A stretch of 64,000 bases of DNA from contig NZ_JAAVUY010000013.1 of the NCBI RefSeq assembly GCF_018449695.1, positions 160,739-224,738 on the forward strand. Reading direction: 5' to 3'. The translations under genes and the position numbers were made by a program. Source of the DNA: Bradyrhizobium sp. dw_411. GTDB taxonomy: Bacteria > Pseudomonadota > Alphaproteobacteria > Rhizobiales > Xanthobacteraceae. Position 1 is the first letter of the stretch. Every line of letters starts with the position of its first letter. The notes beneath the pieces are model-generated. The model was not told the origin of the DNA. It did not search any database and worked only from the letters and a program-made list of their open reading frames with translations. Positions 1-10,104 of the stretch are shown here, piece by piece.

Positions 1-1053
1 CAGCGCCTCCCTGGCTTCTGGAAAGCGGGATTCGCCGACCGGCTCGAGGCAGTTGAGCAGCGGCAGGACGCAGGGAAGTTCGACGTGATCTGCGAGAAGC
101 GCCAACGCTTCGAGGCAGGATTCGACGCGCTCGCGGATGGTCGCCGGATTGCGGCCGATGAATCTCAGGATGTCGCGGATGCGTCCTTCGATGCCGACCT
201 GGCCCTGGTCGATGCGGACCCGCAGGCGCTCGATGTCGTCGAACGAAGCCGAGATCTCCGCAAGCCGCCTGCGGATGAGCGCCTCGGCCTCGCCGTCGGT
301 GGCCGCATGACCGGCTTCGACGTAGGCGGCCATCGCCTTCTCCATCGCCGTCGCCGAGCCGAGGATTTCGCGGACGGCGCGGGTGACGTGATGCCGCGAC
401 CGCCAAGGATTGTTCTGGGACAGTATCTTGGTCCAATCGCGGATCAGGATCCGCTCGACGAACTCGGCAAAGAACACGTCGACCGAATCGTCCATCCCCT
501 CGGCGGCGTTGAGGCGCCGCGTCACCGCCAGCAGCGCCGCATCGATGCCGGCCATGTGGCGCCGAAAGCCGACGGCCGTCTGCCACGCGGCATCTATGTT
601 GGTGGCATGCATCGTCGGGTCGTCCGCGGCCGCGCCGATCAGCGAGGAGACCTGCGAGACCAGTCCCGTGAAGCTCTTTGCCACGTTTTCCTTGAGGTCG
701 CGCAGCACCGTCATCAGGCGGCGGTAGCCTTCCGGCATCGTCACGCGGATCAGCCAGCGCTCCGATTCCTCGAGCAGCCAGCCGCCCTCCCGCATTTTCA
801 GATAGAGGTAGTCGGATGATGCCGCCTCCGGCTCGTCCGCGTCGCCGTCGCCGGCCGGCACAGGCGGCGCCGGCATTCCCTCGATCGCCGCAGCGATCGA
901 GTTCTTGACCTGGTCGCGCTCGGGATTCTCCATGGCCATTTCGCCGAAATGCGTGGCGCACAGCCGCAGCAGCGCTGCCTCCGCAGCCGAGGCGTGGCGG
1001 CCGGTGAAGATCTTGAAGGCTTCGGGCGGCACGCAACCGAACAGATCGCTCAT
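1..1053 (-). CDS. jetA: JetA-like kleisin subunit of a Wadjet (JetABCD) plasmid-defence system, 5' part only
   Basis: The minus-strand frame is open from the ATG at 1053 to the window edge (351 codons, no stop), so the C terminus lies outside. The protein begins MSDLFGCVPPEAFKIF. A long helical region follows: an acidic linker near residues 65-85, then YLKMREGGWLLEE and LLAVTRRLN, ending in an arginine-rich helix around RIRDILRFIGRNP. This order (short N-terminal helix pair, winged-helix-like segment, long coiled region, final 'Rir.iL' helix) is what I know from the JetA family, the MukF-like kleisin of Wadjet. In known systems JetA works with JetB (KITE), JetC (SMC) and JetD (TOPRIM nuclease) to cleave small circular DNA. 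Those genes would lie to the left, downstream in this reading direction. A purine-rich GGGGGCGG precedes the ATG. The family usually has over 400 residues. The call rests on resemblance, not a search. Confidence 0.6.
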   Translation of the reverse strand, partial: MSDLFGCVPPEAFKIFTGRHASAAEAALLRLCATHFGEMAMENPERDQVKNSIAAAIEGMPAPPVPAGDGDADEPEAASSDYLYLKMREGGWLLEESERWLIRVTMPEGYRRLMTVLRDLKENVAKSFTGLVSQVSSLIGAAADDPTMHATNIDAAWQTAVGFRRHMAGIDAALLAVTRRLNAAEGMDDSVDVFFAEFVERILIRDWTKILSQNNPWRSRHHVTRAVREILGSATAMEKAMAAYVEAGHAATDGEAEALIRRRLAEISASFDDIERLRVRIDQGQVGIEGRIRDILRFIGRNPATIRERVESCLEALALLADHVELPCVLPLLNCLEPVGESRFPEAREAL

Positions 1054-1516
1054 ACCGCCCCCTTTTTTCGAGGAGAGGGAGCGACCGCAGTCAAGACAGC
1101 AAACGTGCGTGGAGCGCGAACCACACGCTCCACCAACGCCTGCTCGACATACGCCTCGAGACCGGCGCGCGACCGACGAGGACATGGAGCAGTGCCGCGA
1201 CAAAGCCGTCTCGCGCGTGCGAGAAAAGACACCCTTTCATGCTGTGAAAGCAACTGCCTCATATCGGACCAATGGTGGCATTTTCGAGGTCAGTCAACCA
1301 CCCTGATAGGCTATTCCATGTCGCTGGCCAGACCGAACTCAACGCGCCCCGCGGAGGCGTCCGCAATTGACTGACGTAGAAGTCCAGGTGTGGCCTCGGC
1401 GTGAGCTTGCCTGAGACGTTCAAAGTCCCGTTAACCAACAACCATCAAGCCCACGCCAAAAGATTGATGTCTGCCTCCATGTGATTTATCACATCGAAAC
1501 CGTAGGAGAAGTTTGC
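1054..1516. other. Divergent intergenic region between jetA-like gene and HTH-like gene
   Basis: These 463 bases separate the leftward jetA-like gene from the rightward gene at 1517. Open frames here on both strands have no recognisable domain and no good ribosome-binding site. It should hold both promoters. I see no strong inverted repeat or repeat array. Confidence 0.5.
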
Positions 1517-1915
1517 ATGCTCGAATTAGATAAAAGCACGGTCGTCTCGGAAAGCCAGACTGGATCGAAACCACGTCCTGTTCCGCGTCGTGTTGTCGAT
1601 CGCCCTCATCCGTCCCGGTGGGATGAACAAGAGTTGATGAATTTCGCCGAAGCTGTCGCGCTTTTTTGGCCCATGGGTCCGCTTACCGTGCATTCGCTGC
1701 GCACCGCGCACCGCAGCGGGCAACTCGGCGTCGTCGAAATCGCAGGCAAGTTTCTGACGACAAAGGCCGCCATTCTGGAAATGGGCAAATGTGAACTTGC
1801 GCCCAAGGAAGCGCTCGCAAAATGCCCCCCCACTGATCGAGAGACAGCCAAAGCGAAAGCCGCGTTGATGGTGCAGAATTTCAAAACACGGATGCAAGAC
1901 AAGCTCGCGAAATAG
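1517..1915 (+). CDS. Hypothetical protein with excisionase/MerR-like HTH segment
   Basis: This is a 132-residue protein. The start at 1517 is chosen because AGGAGA lies 7 bases upstream. The frame could extend to 1481 but has no ribosome-binding site there. Residues ~35-95 (WDEQELMNFAEAVALF, PLTVHSLRTAHRSGQLGVVEIAGKFLTTKAAI) have the pattern of a small winged helix as in excisionases: a helix, 'lt.~sLRta~~.GrLg', then a beta-wing with 'g.~fTtkaa'. The C-terminal part is Lys/Ala-rich and probably helical. In rhizobia such proteins are often uncharacterised and sit in mobile regions, which fits this neighbourhood. It may regulate local genes or an integration/excision step. That role is inference. 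Confidence 0.55.
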   Translation: MLELDKSTVVSESQTGSKPRPVPRRVVDRPHPSRWDEQELMNFAEAVALFWPMGPLTVHSLRTAHRSGQLGVVEIAGKFLTTKAAILEMGKCELAPKEALAKCPPTDRETAKAKAALMVQNFKTRMQDKLAK

Positions 1916-1983
1916 AAGGCTTGAAATTCGCGGATCGGCGGACTGACTGATGCAGCCGTCGGACTAAAAGCCGAGCCGAACTT

Positions 1984-2160
1984 TCAGCCGCGAGGCGAAA
2001 CCGCCGCATCGATTAGTTCGATCACCGTCACCTCCAATGCCTCCGCTATCCCCTCGAGCATCGTCACCGCGGGATTGGACTTCCGGCCGTAGGCGGGACG
2101 ACCCTTTCGCCCATTTCGCTCAGCGCGATCAGCGAGCTTCTCCGAGCCGGAGTCGAGGAC
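1984..2160 (-). pseudogene. Remnant of an XRE-family HTH regulator
   Basis: Read on the minus strand, this stretch ends at a TGA (1984-1986). It encodes a tail with SNPAVTMLEGIAEALEV followed by TVIELIDA, the classic last helices of an XRE (lambda-Cro-like) domain. The preceding part (EKLADRAERNG) is a degenerate match to the HTH core. There is no start codon or complete domain, so it is a decayed fragment. Confidence 0.55.
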
Positions 2161-2178
2161 ACCGCCGCCGATCTCTAG

Positions 2179-2313
2179 ACGAATTCGGACGTGCCGCGCT
2201 GGCAGGAGAGGCTTTACGCCTTCATGACGCGTAACGGAGTCGGCGTGCCCGACAATTTCTTGATACCAGCCGCGAGCGTCGTCGAACTCGGCATTAAGGT
2301 TGAATGTAAGTGA
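2179..2313 (+). pseudogene. kup: C-terminal remnant of a Kup potassium transporter
   Basis: After an in-frame TAG near 2176, the plus strand reads DVPRWQERLYAFMTRNG, then a short stretch ending VVELGIKVECK and TGA at 2311-2313. This is the conserved C-terminal tail of the Kup/HAK potassium uptake family (WQERL..(F/W)M.RN.....F..P...VVELG). The roughly 580 residues that should precede it are absent, so only the tail survives. It marks a deletion or an old integration scar next to the XRE remnant. Confidence 0.6.
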
Positions 2314-2499
2314 CCGCCACGCGCTTCCTCAGGAGCGGGCGACGTGGCGAGCCCACCGACGGTGGGCATCGGACCGATGGCTTAATCGCACGGCTTTCTT
2401 CCCGCGGTCTGAGTTGCCCTCTCGGCGGCACCGGACCGACGTGCAACAATGATTCTCGGCCGCAATCGGTCGAAGCGACGAGAAATGCAAAGGCTGCGA

Positions 2500-3363
2500 A
2501 TGACCGCGATACGAATCCAGCACACCACGACCTACCGTTTCAGGCAGCCGGTGCACCTCGCTCCGCACCGGTTGATGCTGCGCCCCCGTGAGAGCCGCGA
2601 ACTGCGCCTCATGTCGCACGCGCTGATTATCACGCCGGCCGCCGTGGCGACCTGGTCGCACGACGTGTTCGGCAACGCCGTCGCGATAGCCTCGTTTGCG
2701 GACGCGGCTTCTGTCCTCATGATTGACAGCGTTGGCGAGATACTGCTCGATGCGGTGGACTGGCCGGTGTTCGACATCGCGGCATCGGCCATCTCGTACC
2801 CTTTCCGCTATTCCGACGACGAGTGGACCGACCTCGGCGCACTGACCATCGCGCGATATGCCGATCCGGGCGAACAGTTGCAGACATGGGCCAGGGGCTT
2901 CGTTCGCGGCAATCCGACCGACACGCTGTCGCTTCTCAAGGACCTGAACGCCGGGGTCGCTCAGCGCATCCGGTACGAGAGCCGTGAGGTCGAGGGCACG
3001 CAGTCTCCCGACGAAACGCTGGATCGCGGATGGGGTTCATGCCGCGACTTCGCGGTGCTGTTCACGGAAGCGGCGCGGAAGCTCGGCTTCGGTGCCCGTC
3101 TCGTTTCCGGCTACCTGCACGACCCGAACAACCACCTCGTGGGCTCGGCCGACGGCGGCTCGACCCACGCCTGGGCGGAGGTATTCGTGCCTGGCGCCGG
3201 CTGGATCACCTTCGATCCGACCAACCGGAGCGTGGGAGGCCGGCACCTCATTCCGGTCGCCGTTGCCAGGGACATCAGCCAGTGCACGCCGTTATCCGGT
3301 AGTTTCTTCGGTCCGAACGACAGCTTCGTGGGCATGGAGGTGACGGTTTCAGTCACCTCGTGA
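2500..3363 (+). CDS. Transglutaminase-like cysteine protease family protein
   Basis: This 287-residue protein has an N-terminal beta domain (RIQHTTTYRF..PV.L.PHRLMLRPR) followed by a transglutaminase core. The catalytic triad is visible: Cys in GWGSCRDFA, His in STHAWAEVF and Asp in TFDPTN. This is the common bacterial 'transglutaminase family' architecture with a Bact_transglu_N domain. No signal peptide is seen, so a cytoplasmic protease or amidase-like role is likely. The substrate is unknown. The start is placed at MTAIRIQHTT, where homology normally begins. The open frame extends 17 codons further upstream with an ATT-rich, unconvincing leader. The gene stands alone, facing the small DUF2934 gene. 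Confidence 0.85.
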   Translation: MTAIRIQHTTTYRFRQPVHLAPHRLMLRPRESRELRLMSHALIITPAAVATWSHDVFGNAVAIASFADAASVLMIDSVGEILLDAVDWPVFDIAASAISYPFRYSDDEWTDLGALTIARYADPGEQLQTWARGFVRGNPTDTLSLLKDLNAGVAQRIRYESREVEGTQSPDETLDRGWGSCRDFAVLFTEAARKLGFGARLVSGYLHDPNNHLVGSADGGSTHAWAEVFVPGAGWITFDPTNRSVGGRHLIPVAVARDISQCTPLSGSFFGPNDSFVGMEVTVSVTS

Positions 3364-3428
3364 TGCTCGCCAGACCGGCCGTACGTCGCAACCCACGTGC
3401 TCGACCCGAATGCGCTCGCGGCAAACTG

Positions 3429-3641
3429 TCAGGCGGCTCGGCGCTTCTTCGGAGAGGTTGCCTTGGACTTGCGTGCAGGCTTCTTTTCGACGGCAGTCGC
3501 TCCGGCGACGTCTCCCAGTGATGCGGCCAGCACATCGCGCTGCGCTTCGAGCCAGAATGCGTCGGACCTGCCATCCGGACAACCCGCTTCCATCCACATC
3601 TGGTAGGCGCGCTCTCTGACCTTTTGTTCCAGATCCTGCAT
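3429..3641 (-). CDS. DUF2934 domain protein
   Basis: A 70-residue protein. Residues 1-45 (QKVRERAYQMWMEAG.PDGRSDAFWLEAQRD) are the hallmark DUF2934 motif: R.RAy.lWe..G.p.G....~W..Ae. The rest is a basic Lys/Arg/Ala/Pro tail that could bind nucleic acid. A GGAG lies about 7 bases upstream of the ATG at 3641. The frame continues upstream but without coding character. Small DUF2934 proteins are widespread in rhizobia and their function is unknown. Confidence 0.8.
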   Translation of the reverse strand: MQDLEQKVRERAYQMWMEAGCPDGRSDAFWLEAQRDVLAASLGDVAGATAVEKKPARKSKATSPKKRRAA

Positions 3642-3830
3642 CTCGCTGCTCCATTCCAAGGAGAAGGATAGTGATGGCGCCCGACGGTTAACAAAGTTCA
3701 GAGACGGTCGCCCTGTCACCGATATCGAGGTCCCAGCGTTCGGCTTCGAACCCCCGCCGGGCCAACGCGTTGTTAGCCGGTTGCCTTCCGTTTCGGCGGT
3801 CGACCCGAACCGCGACCGAAGGTGATCCGG

Positions 3831-4214
3831 ATGACCCAAACGCTTCAGGCCCCGGCCTTGATCCGGACCAACATCCCGTTCCGCCTCGACGGGCTGCCCT
3901 GGAGCCGGTTCCACGTGCTGGTCGTCATCGGGCTAGGCATTACGTGGATCCTCGACGGGCTGGAGGTCACCATCGTCGGTTCGCTGGGGCCAGCCCTGCA
4001 GAGCGCCGACACCCTGCATCTCAGCAGCGCAAACCTCGGCGCGGTCGCTTCCTTCTACGTCGTGGGCGCGGTGATCGGCGCGCTGGTCTTCGGCTGGATC
4101 ACGGACCGGCATGGCCGCCGGCTGGTATTCTACGTCACCCTGATCGTTAAGCTTTCCGGCTTCGAGGCGCCCACCGATCGCGTGCTCAGGCTCGGCAGGG
4201 CCAAACTGAACTGA
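3831..4214 (+). pseudogene. Truncated MFS transporter fused to a probable ABC binding-protein tail
   Basis: Residues 1 to ~105 are the N terminus of an MFS transporter: IPFRLDGLPWSRFH, GLGITWILDGLEVTIVGSL and the loop signature GWITDRHGRR. It closely resembles the start of the intact MFS gene at 53720-55252. Around base 4148 the reading changes abruptly to KLSGFEAPTDRVLRLGRAKLN and stops. That 20-residue tail looks like the C terminus of a family-5 peptide-binding protein, and it lies 34 bases before the first permease gene, exactly where such a gene belongs. I infer that a deletion joined the two genes. The product has at most three membrane segments and should be non-functional. GAAGGTG precedes the ATG. 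Confidence 0.6.
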
Positions 4215-4248
4215 CGGATGGCGCCTTCGGATAGCGGAGTCTCTCGCG

Positions 4249-5166
4249 ATGTTAGGATATCTCTGGCGGCGGCTTCGCTATCTTCCGGTGTCGTTGCTCC
4301 TGGTGCTGTTCATGACCTTCAGCGTGCTGCGGCTGACCGGCAACCCCATCGACATCTATCTCGACATGAACCGGACGCCGGAACAGGTCGAGGCGCTGAC
4401 GCAGAAGCTCCACCTCGACCGCCCTCTCGTGGTCCAGTTCGGCATCTACCTTCGCGACGTCGTGAAGGGTGATTTCGGCGAGTCCCTTCAGTTCGGCGTT
4501 CCTGCGCTGGAAGTGGTGCTGGACCGCCTCGGCAACACCCTCCAGCTGGTCGGGGTCGCGCTCGGGCTCGCCGTGGTCCTCGGCATCGCCGGCGGCGCGG
4601 TCGCGGCGCTCCGGCGCGACCGTCTGGCCGATGTCGTGATCTCGTTCCTTGCGGTGCTCGGGCAGTCGATGCCGAGCTTCTGGCTCGGCATCCTGCTGAT
4701 CCAGTTCTTCGCGTTGCGGCTCGGCTGGCTGCCGACTTCGGGGCAAGGCGGCGTGGCGCATATCGTGCTGCCGGCGTTGACGCTGGCCGCCTATCTGATC
4801 CCGAACTTCATCCTCATCACCCGCACCGGCGTGATCGAGACCTTCAACGAACAGTTCGTCTTGACCGCGCGGGCTAAGGGCATTCCGTCGGTCCGCGTGC
4901 TGCTGGTCCACGTGCTGCCGAACACGCTAAATCCGATCCTCAGCTTCCTCGGGCTCCAGCTCGGCAAGCTGATCGGCGGCTCGATCATCACCGAGAGCAT
5001 CTTCGCCTGGCCCGGGATCGGCCGGCTGATGGTCTCCAGCATCTTCCAGCGCGACATTCCGGTGGTGATCGCAGCGATCTGCATCATGTGCATCGCGATC
5101 GTGCTGGCCAACCTGCTGGTCGACATCGCGCTGTCGATGCTCGACCCGCGCATTCGCGAGGCCTGA
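4249..5166 (+). CDS. Dipeptide/oligopeptide ABC transporter permease (DppB type)
   Basis: A 305-residue inner-membrane permease. It starts MLGYLWRRLRYLPVSLLLVLFMTF, typical of DppB/OppB. The periplasmic domain (PIDIYLDMNRTPEQVEAL..LHLDRPLVVQFG) and the permease core are present. The EAA loop is visible as LTARAKGIPSVRVLLVHVLPN. Six membrane segments are expected. It is the first intact gene of a four-gene transporter operon (permease, permease, ATPase, ATPase) and should pair with the DppC-type subunit to carry peptides, opines or nickel-like ligands. The binding protein expected just upstream is missing except for a probable tail. Substrate cannot be told from the permease alone. Confidence 0.9.
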   Translation: MLGYLWRRLRYLPVSLLLVLFMTFSVLRLTGNPIDIYLDMNRTPEQVEALTQKLHLDRPLVVQFGIYLRDVVKGDFGESLQFGVPALEVVLDRLGNTLQLVGVALGLAVVLGIAGGAVAALRRDRLADVVISFLAVLGQSMPSFWLGILLIQFFALRLGWLPTSGQGGVAHIVLPALTLAAYLIPNFILITRTGVIETFNEQFVLTARAKGIPSVRVLLVHVLPNTLNPILSFLGLQLGKLIGGSIITESIFAWPGIGRLMVSSIFQRDIPVVIAAICIMCIAIVLANLLVDIALSMLDPRIREA

Positions 5167-5169
5167 TCC

Positions 5170-5993
5170 GTGACCGCGTCGAAGGCCAAGATCGCGATCG
5201 GAGGCACGGTCATCGCGCTCATCGTCCTGGCGGCGATCTTCGCGCCGCTGGTAGCGCCGCACGATCCCTACCAGCAGCAGGTGATCTTACGTCTCAAGCC
5301 CCCGGTCTGGATGACCGGCGGCACCTGGCGCTTCCCGCTCGGAACCGACAGCTACGGCCGCGACGTCCTGTCCCGGCTGATCTTCGGATCGCGGCTATCG
5401 ATCCTGGTCGGCATCGCCTCGGTCGTGCTCTCGATGCTTATCGGCACCACCGCCGGCGTGCTCGCGGGCTACGTCGGTGGCAAGACCGAAGAGGTCATCA
5501 TGCGGACGGTCGACGCGCAGACGGCATTTCCCGACGTCCTGCTCGCCATCCTGTTCGTCGCCGCGCTCGGCGGCAGCTTCCTCAACCTGATCGTGGTGCT
5601 CGGGATCTCCGGCTGGATGGTCTATGCGCGCATCATGTTCGGTCTCACGCGCAGCCTGCGCGAACGTCCGTTCGTGGAGGCCGCAGTCTCGTTCGGCGGA
5701 CGCAGCGGCTACATCATGCTGCGCCATATCCTGCCGCAACTCGTGCCGGTGCTCACGGTGGTGGCGACCTTGCAGGTCGGTCAGATGATCCTGCAGGAGA
5801 CCGCGCTGTCCTTCCTCGGCCTCGGCGTTCCGCCGCCGGCCGCGACCTGGGGCAACATCCTGGCCGAGGGACGGGACCGATTGTTTCTGGCGCCCTGGAT
5901 CGCCAACTCGGCCGGCATCGCCATCGTCACGCTGGTTCTCACCGTCAACATCCTCGGCAATGGGCTAAGAGAATGGCTGGATCCGAAGAGCTG

Positions 5994-5994
<1 letters not shown>
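5170..5994 (+). CDS. Dipeptide/oligopeptide ABC transporter permease (DppC type)
   Basis: A 274-residue partner permease. The start is GTG at 5170, three bases after the stop of the previous gene. The N terminus has one membrane helix, then the DppC signature (HPLGTDSYGRDV as FPLGTDSYGRDVLSRLIFGSR). The EAA loop is FVEAAVSFGGRSGYIMLRHILPQ. The end (LGLGVPPPAATWGNIL) is also typical. With the upstream permease it forms the transmembrane channel. Its stop overlaps the ATG of the next ATPase (ATGA), showing coupled translation. Confidence 0.9.
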
Positions 5995-7014
<1,020 letters not shown>

Positions 7015-7022
<8 letters not shown>

Positions 7023-7986
7023 TGCCGGCCCGCTGATCGAGGTTCGTAATCTCAAGAAGAATTTTCCCGGCGCCGCCAATGCCTGGGGCAAGAGCAGCGG
7101 CGTGGTGCAGGCCGTCTCCGACGTATCGTTCGACATCGGGCGCGGTGAGACGCTCGCGCTGGTCGGCGAGTCCGGATGTGGCAAATCGACCCTCGGGAGG
7201 CTTATGTTGCGCCTGATCGAGAGCACGTCGGGAACGGTTTCGTTCGACGGCCGCGACCTCACCGCGATGACCGGCGAGACGCTGCGCCGCGCCCGGCCGA
7301 GCTTCCAGCTCATCTTTCAGGATTCCGGGAGCGCGTTCAATCCGCGCATGCGGATCTCGGACATCGTCGAGGAGCCGCTCCGCATCATGGGTCGACCGGC
7401 GGCCGAGCGGAAAGACAGGGTGCTGTCGCTGCTGCAGAGTGTCGGCATCGACCGCAACATGGTCGACCGTTTTCCGCACGAGTTCTCCGGCGGCCAGCGC
7501 CAGCGGATCGGGATCGCACGGGCGCTGGTGTCCGATCCGAAATTTATCGTGTGCGACGAGCCCGTCTCGGCACTGGACGTGTCGATCCAGGGGCAGGTCG
7601 TCAATCTGTTGATGGATCTACAGCGGGACTTCGGGCTGACCTATCTGTTCGTCTCGCACGATCTGCGCGTGGTCCGGCACGTCTCGGACCGCGTAGCCGT
7701 GATGTATCTCGGCGGGATCGTGGAGCTCGGGCCTGTCGGGGAACTGTACGATCACCCGCGGCATCCCTACACCAGAGCATTGCTGGCCGCGATGCCGCGC
7801 AAGCGGCGCGAAGCGCAGGCCGAGCCGGCCTTCGTCGGGGGCGAGATCCCGAGCGCCAGAAACCCGCCGAGCGGCTGCCGTTTCCACACCCGCTGCCCGA
7901 TCGCCCAGCAGGTCTGCTCGCAGCAGCGGCCGGTGCTGGAGCCGGCCGGCGCCGAGCATCAGGTGGCCTGCCATTTTCCCGGCTGA
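7015..7986 (+). CDS. Peptide ABC transporter ATP-binding protein (DppF type)
   Basis: A 323-residue ATPase with Walker A GESGCGKSTLG, FQDSGSAFNPRM in place of the usual FQDPYSSLNPRM, signature FSGGQRQRIGIARAL, Walker B FIVCDEPVSALDVS and VSHDLRVV. The C-terminal oligopeptide domain has the CRFHTRCPIAQQVC cysteine motif. It overlaps the previous gene by 8 bases. The operon ends here. No binding protein gene is found on either side, so the transporter may use one encoded elsewhere or be inactive. Confidence 0.9.
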
Positions 7987-8244
7987 CCGATGGTCGCGCG
8001 GAACATTGCGTTCGGGGATCGAGCGGACCGTTCACGTCGGCGAGACGAACTGTCAACACCGTTGCCGTAGCGGTCTGCCCTGTATCTCAGCGTGCGCTGA
8101 AAGCTGTGCTGGTAGTCGAACGCCTTTCGGGCACGCCAGCCCAACTTCGGACGTCGCCGGCCGGCGCCACGAACAGCAGAATCCTATGGTTCGAATTGGA
8201 TCAAGGACGGAAGGACTGAGCGATGTACTCGTACTTCGTGGGTG

Positions 8245-8610
8245 TCACTTGCCGGTCGCCTTCCTGGTTTTGAGCGCCTTCGTCGCGGGATGCGGCGTCA
8301 GCAACTCCGCGACAGGGACACCGAGCGCCTCCGCGAGGTTTTCCACGGCCGTGACCGTCGGATTCGAACGGCAGTTTTCGATCAGGCTAACGGCATTTTG
8401 GTCGATTTTTGCTGCACTCGCGAGCGCGTCCTGGCTCCAACCGCGATCGGCGCGAAGTTTCCGCAGATTGGCGGCGAGCGTCTGCAAGGCCGCCGATTCC
8501 CGGGCAGGAAATCTTTCGCCGAACGGCTTCTGCTGCCTGTCGTCCTCCTCGTTTCCGCGTTCGCTATCGGCCATGCTCTCGATCGGCTTTTCCATGTCGT
8601 CGACGACCAT
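8245..8610 (-). CDS. XRE-family transcriptional regulator
   Basis: A 121-residue protein with an acidic, disordered first ~40 residues and an HTH_3 domain at ~42-100. The DNA-binding core reads LAANLRKLRADRGWSQDALA, then DQNAVSLIENCRSNPTVTAVENLAEALGVPVAEL. The tail is Lys/Thr-rich. It is divergent from the PD-(D/E)XK-like gene at 8808 (197 bases between), an arrangement typical of a controller that limits expression of a toxic neighbour. Several in-frame ATGs (8610, 8595, 8574) are possible. I kept the longest because none has a clear ribosome-binding site. Confidence 0.85.
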   Translation of the reverse strand: MVVDDMEKPIESMADSERGNEEDDRQQKPFGERFPARESAALQTLAANLRKLRADRGWSQDALASAAKIDQNAVSLIENCRSNPTVTAVENLAEALGVPVAELLTPHPATKALKTRKATGK

Positions 8611-8807
8611 CTTAGCCGGGTCTCAGCCGTTCACCAACGAGTAGGAGTCCGCCCTGCCCGCCGCGCACACATTTCGGACGCCGGCCTGGGGTGCCATCCA
8701 GAAAGAAAGCCCGCCCCGGAAGACGTCCTCACGGCCCAGCATTCGCCAATATCTCCGCCCATACGCACGCCCCCGCCCATCCAATGCCGGCGGCAAAGGA
8801 TCGCCCC

Positions 8808-9986
8808 ATGGCCGCCGCCCGCAGTCTATTCTCCACCAAGAAGCCGAAGAAGCTGCTACATCCCTCATTCGAGACGTTGAGCTCCTCGCCTTGGAGCAAA
8901 TCGACGCGTCGCATGATGAACGATGCGTTCGCCCGCTTCGTCGAGCGCGACGGAAACTTCATCGAGCAGTTCCAGACCACGGGCTTCAATACGCGTACCT
9001 TCGAACTCTTCGTCAGCGAATTGCTCCATGCGGAAGGATTCGTGCCGGTCGGAAATGACCCTCAGCCCGACTTCACCGTCGAGAAGGACGGCCTCAAGCT
9101 CTCGATCGAGTGCACGACAGCGAATCCGTCGGGCAACGATTCCGGACTGTTAGCGTATCGCATCGTAAACGCTCGCGATGCTGACCTGGCCGACATTCGC
9201 GATCGTCAGCACAACACGCTGCCTATCCGCATCGCCGGCGCGCTCCGCGCGAAAATGCTGCACCGAGTGGACAAGAAGAACGGCGGCAAGGCTTATTGGG
9301 AACTACCGCACGTCGCGGGCCACCCGTTCGTGCTCGCCATCCAGACCTTCCACGAGCATGGATCGTTGGCGTTCTCCAATGCCGGGGTCATTCGCTATCT
9401 GTACGGTATCGAACATCGTCCGTCATGGGACGGCGAAGGAAGTCTCGTTATCGAGACGAACCGCGTCGAGCAACATAGGCATGAGGAAAAGGAAATACCG
9501 TCCGGCTTCTTCAATCTCGAAGGATCGGAAAACGTTTCCGCGGTGCTTTGGACCAACGCGGGGACGGTGCCCACGTTCACGAGAATGGCGATCACGGGGC
9601 CATATCCCGATGGCGATGTCTCCATGGTTCGTTTCGGCAACATGATCGATCACGATCCGAACGCTCACATTGCTCTGCCCTTCGCGTTCATCGTAGCCGA
9701 CGAGGATGCACCGCCCGAAACTTGGGGCACAGGCGCGAATCTTTTTCACAATCCACGTGCGAACTGCCCGTTGCCGCTTGGATTGTTCGGGACGGTCACC
9801 GACTCGACGTATATCGACGGCGTCTACATGGACACGACGCATGCGGATTTCATCCCTATCATGTCCCTCTCCAACTCCTTCCGCGGCCCCGGACATCTCA
9901 GGATCGCCGAGCGTCGACGCGACGACATCCTCTCCCAAGGCATGGAGGCCTACATGGAGCAGTTGCAGAAGGGAACGGCCGGCTGA
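8808..9986 (+). CDS. Uncharacterised protein with PD-(D/E)XK-like nuclease segment
   Basis: A 392-residue protein. The start at 8808 is chosen because AAAGGA lies 7 bases upstream. Longer in-frame starts lack this. Residues ~60-115 contain FELFVSELLHAEGF, then PQPDFTVEKDGLKLSIECTTANP. This has the spacing of a restriction-endonuclease fold (E ... PD ... (I)E-x-x), but the usual Lys is Thr (ECT), so catalysis is uncertain. The remainder (SGFFNLEGSENVSAVLWTNAGTVPTF, RFGNMIDHDPN) is beta-rich and unrecognised. It converges with the GHKL-ATPase gene, with an XRE regulator on its other side. I infer a defence-related role. Confidence 0.5.
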   Translation: MAAARSLFSTKKPKKLLHPSFETLSSSPWSKSTRRMMNDAFARFVERDGNFIEQFQTTGFNTRTFELFVSELLHAEGFVPVGNDPQPDFTVEKDGLKLSIECTTANPSGNDSGLLAYRIVNARDADLADIRDRQHNTLPIRIAGALRAKMLHRVDKKNGGKAYWELPHVAGHPFVLAIQTFHEHGSLAFSNAGVIRYLYGIEHRPSWDGEGSLVIETNRVEQHRHEEKEIPSGFFNLEGSENVSAVLWTNAGTVPTFTRMAITGPYPDGDVSMVRFGNMIDHDPNAHIALPFAFIVADEDAPPETWGTGANLFHNPRANCPLPLGLFGTVTDSTYIDGVYMDTTHADFIPIMSLSNSFRGPGHLRIAERRRDDILSQGMEAYMEQLQKGTAG

Positions 9987-10104
9987 GATGCGGTCAGGCC
10001 TCGGGGGTCCTATCGGCCGAGGATTACCCTGCTATGGGACCCTGGCGGTGGCATTGGAATGACCGATCGGGATCAAAGTCGCCAGCGCGGCGTCGTTTCG
10101 CGGG

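Noticed and set aside
85..819. 244-codon plus-strand frame
   Set aside because: It is the shadow of the jetA-like minus-strand gene. The translation is Arg/Asp-rich without any domain.
5088..5972. Long N-terminal extension of the DppD-type ATPase frame
   Set aside because: It overlaps the DppC gene in another frame. The Arg/Ala/His-rich text is typical of a shadow.
7987..8244. Possible gene between the ABC operon and the XRE regulator
   Set aside because: Frames on both strands show no domain or ribosome-binding site. I saw nothing to support a feature.
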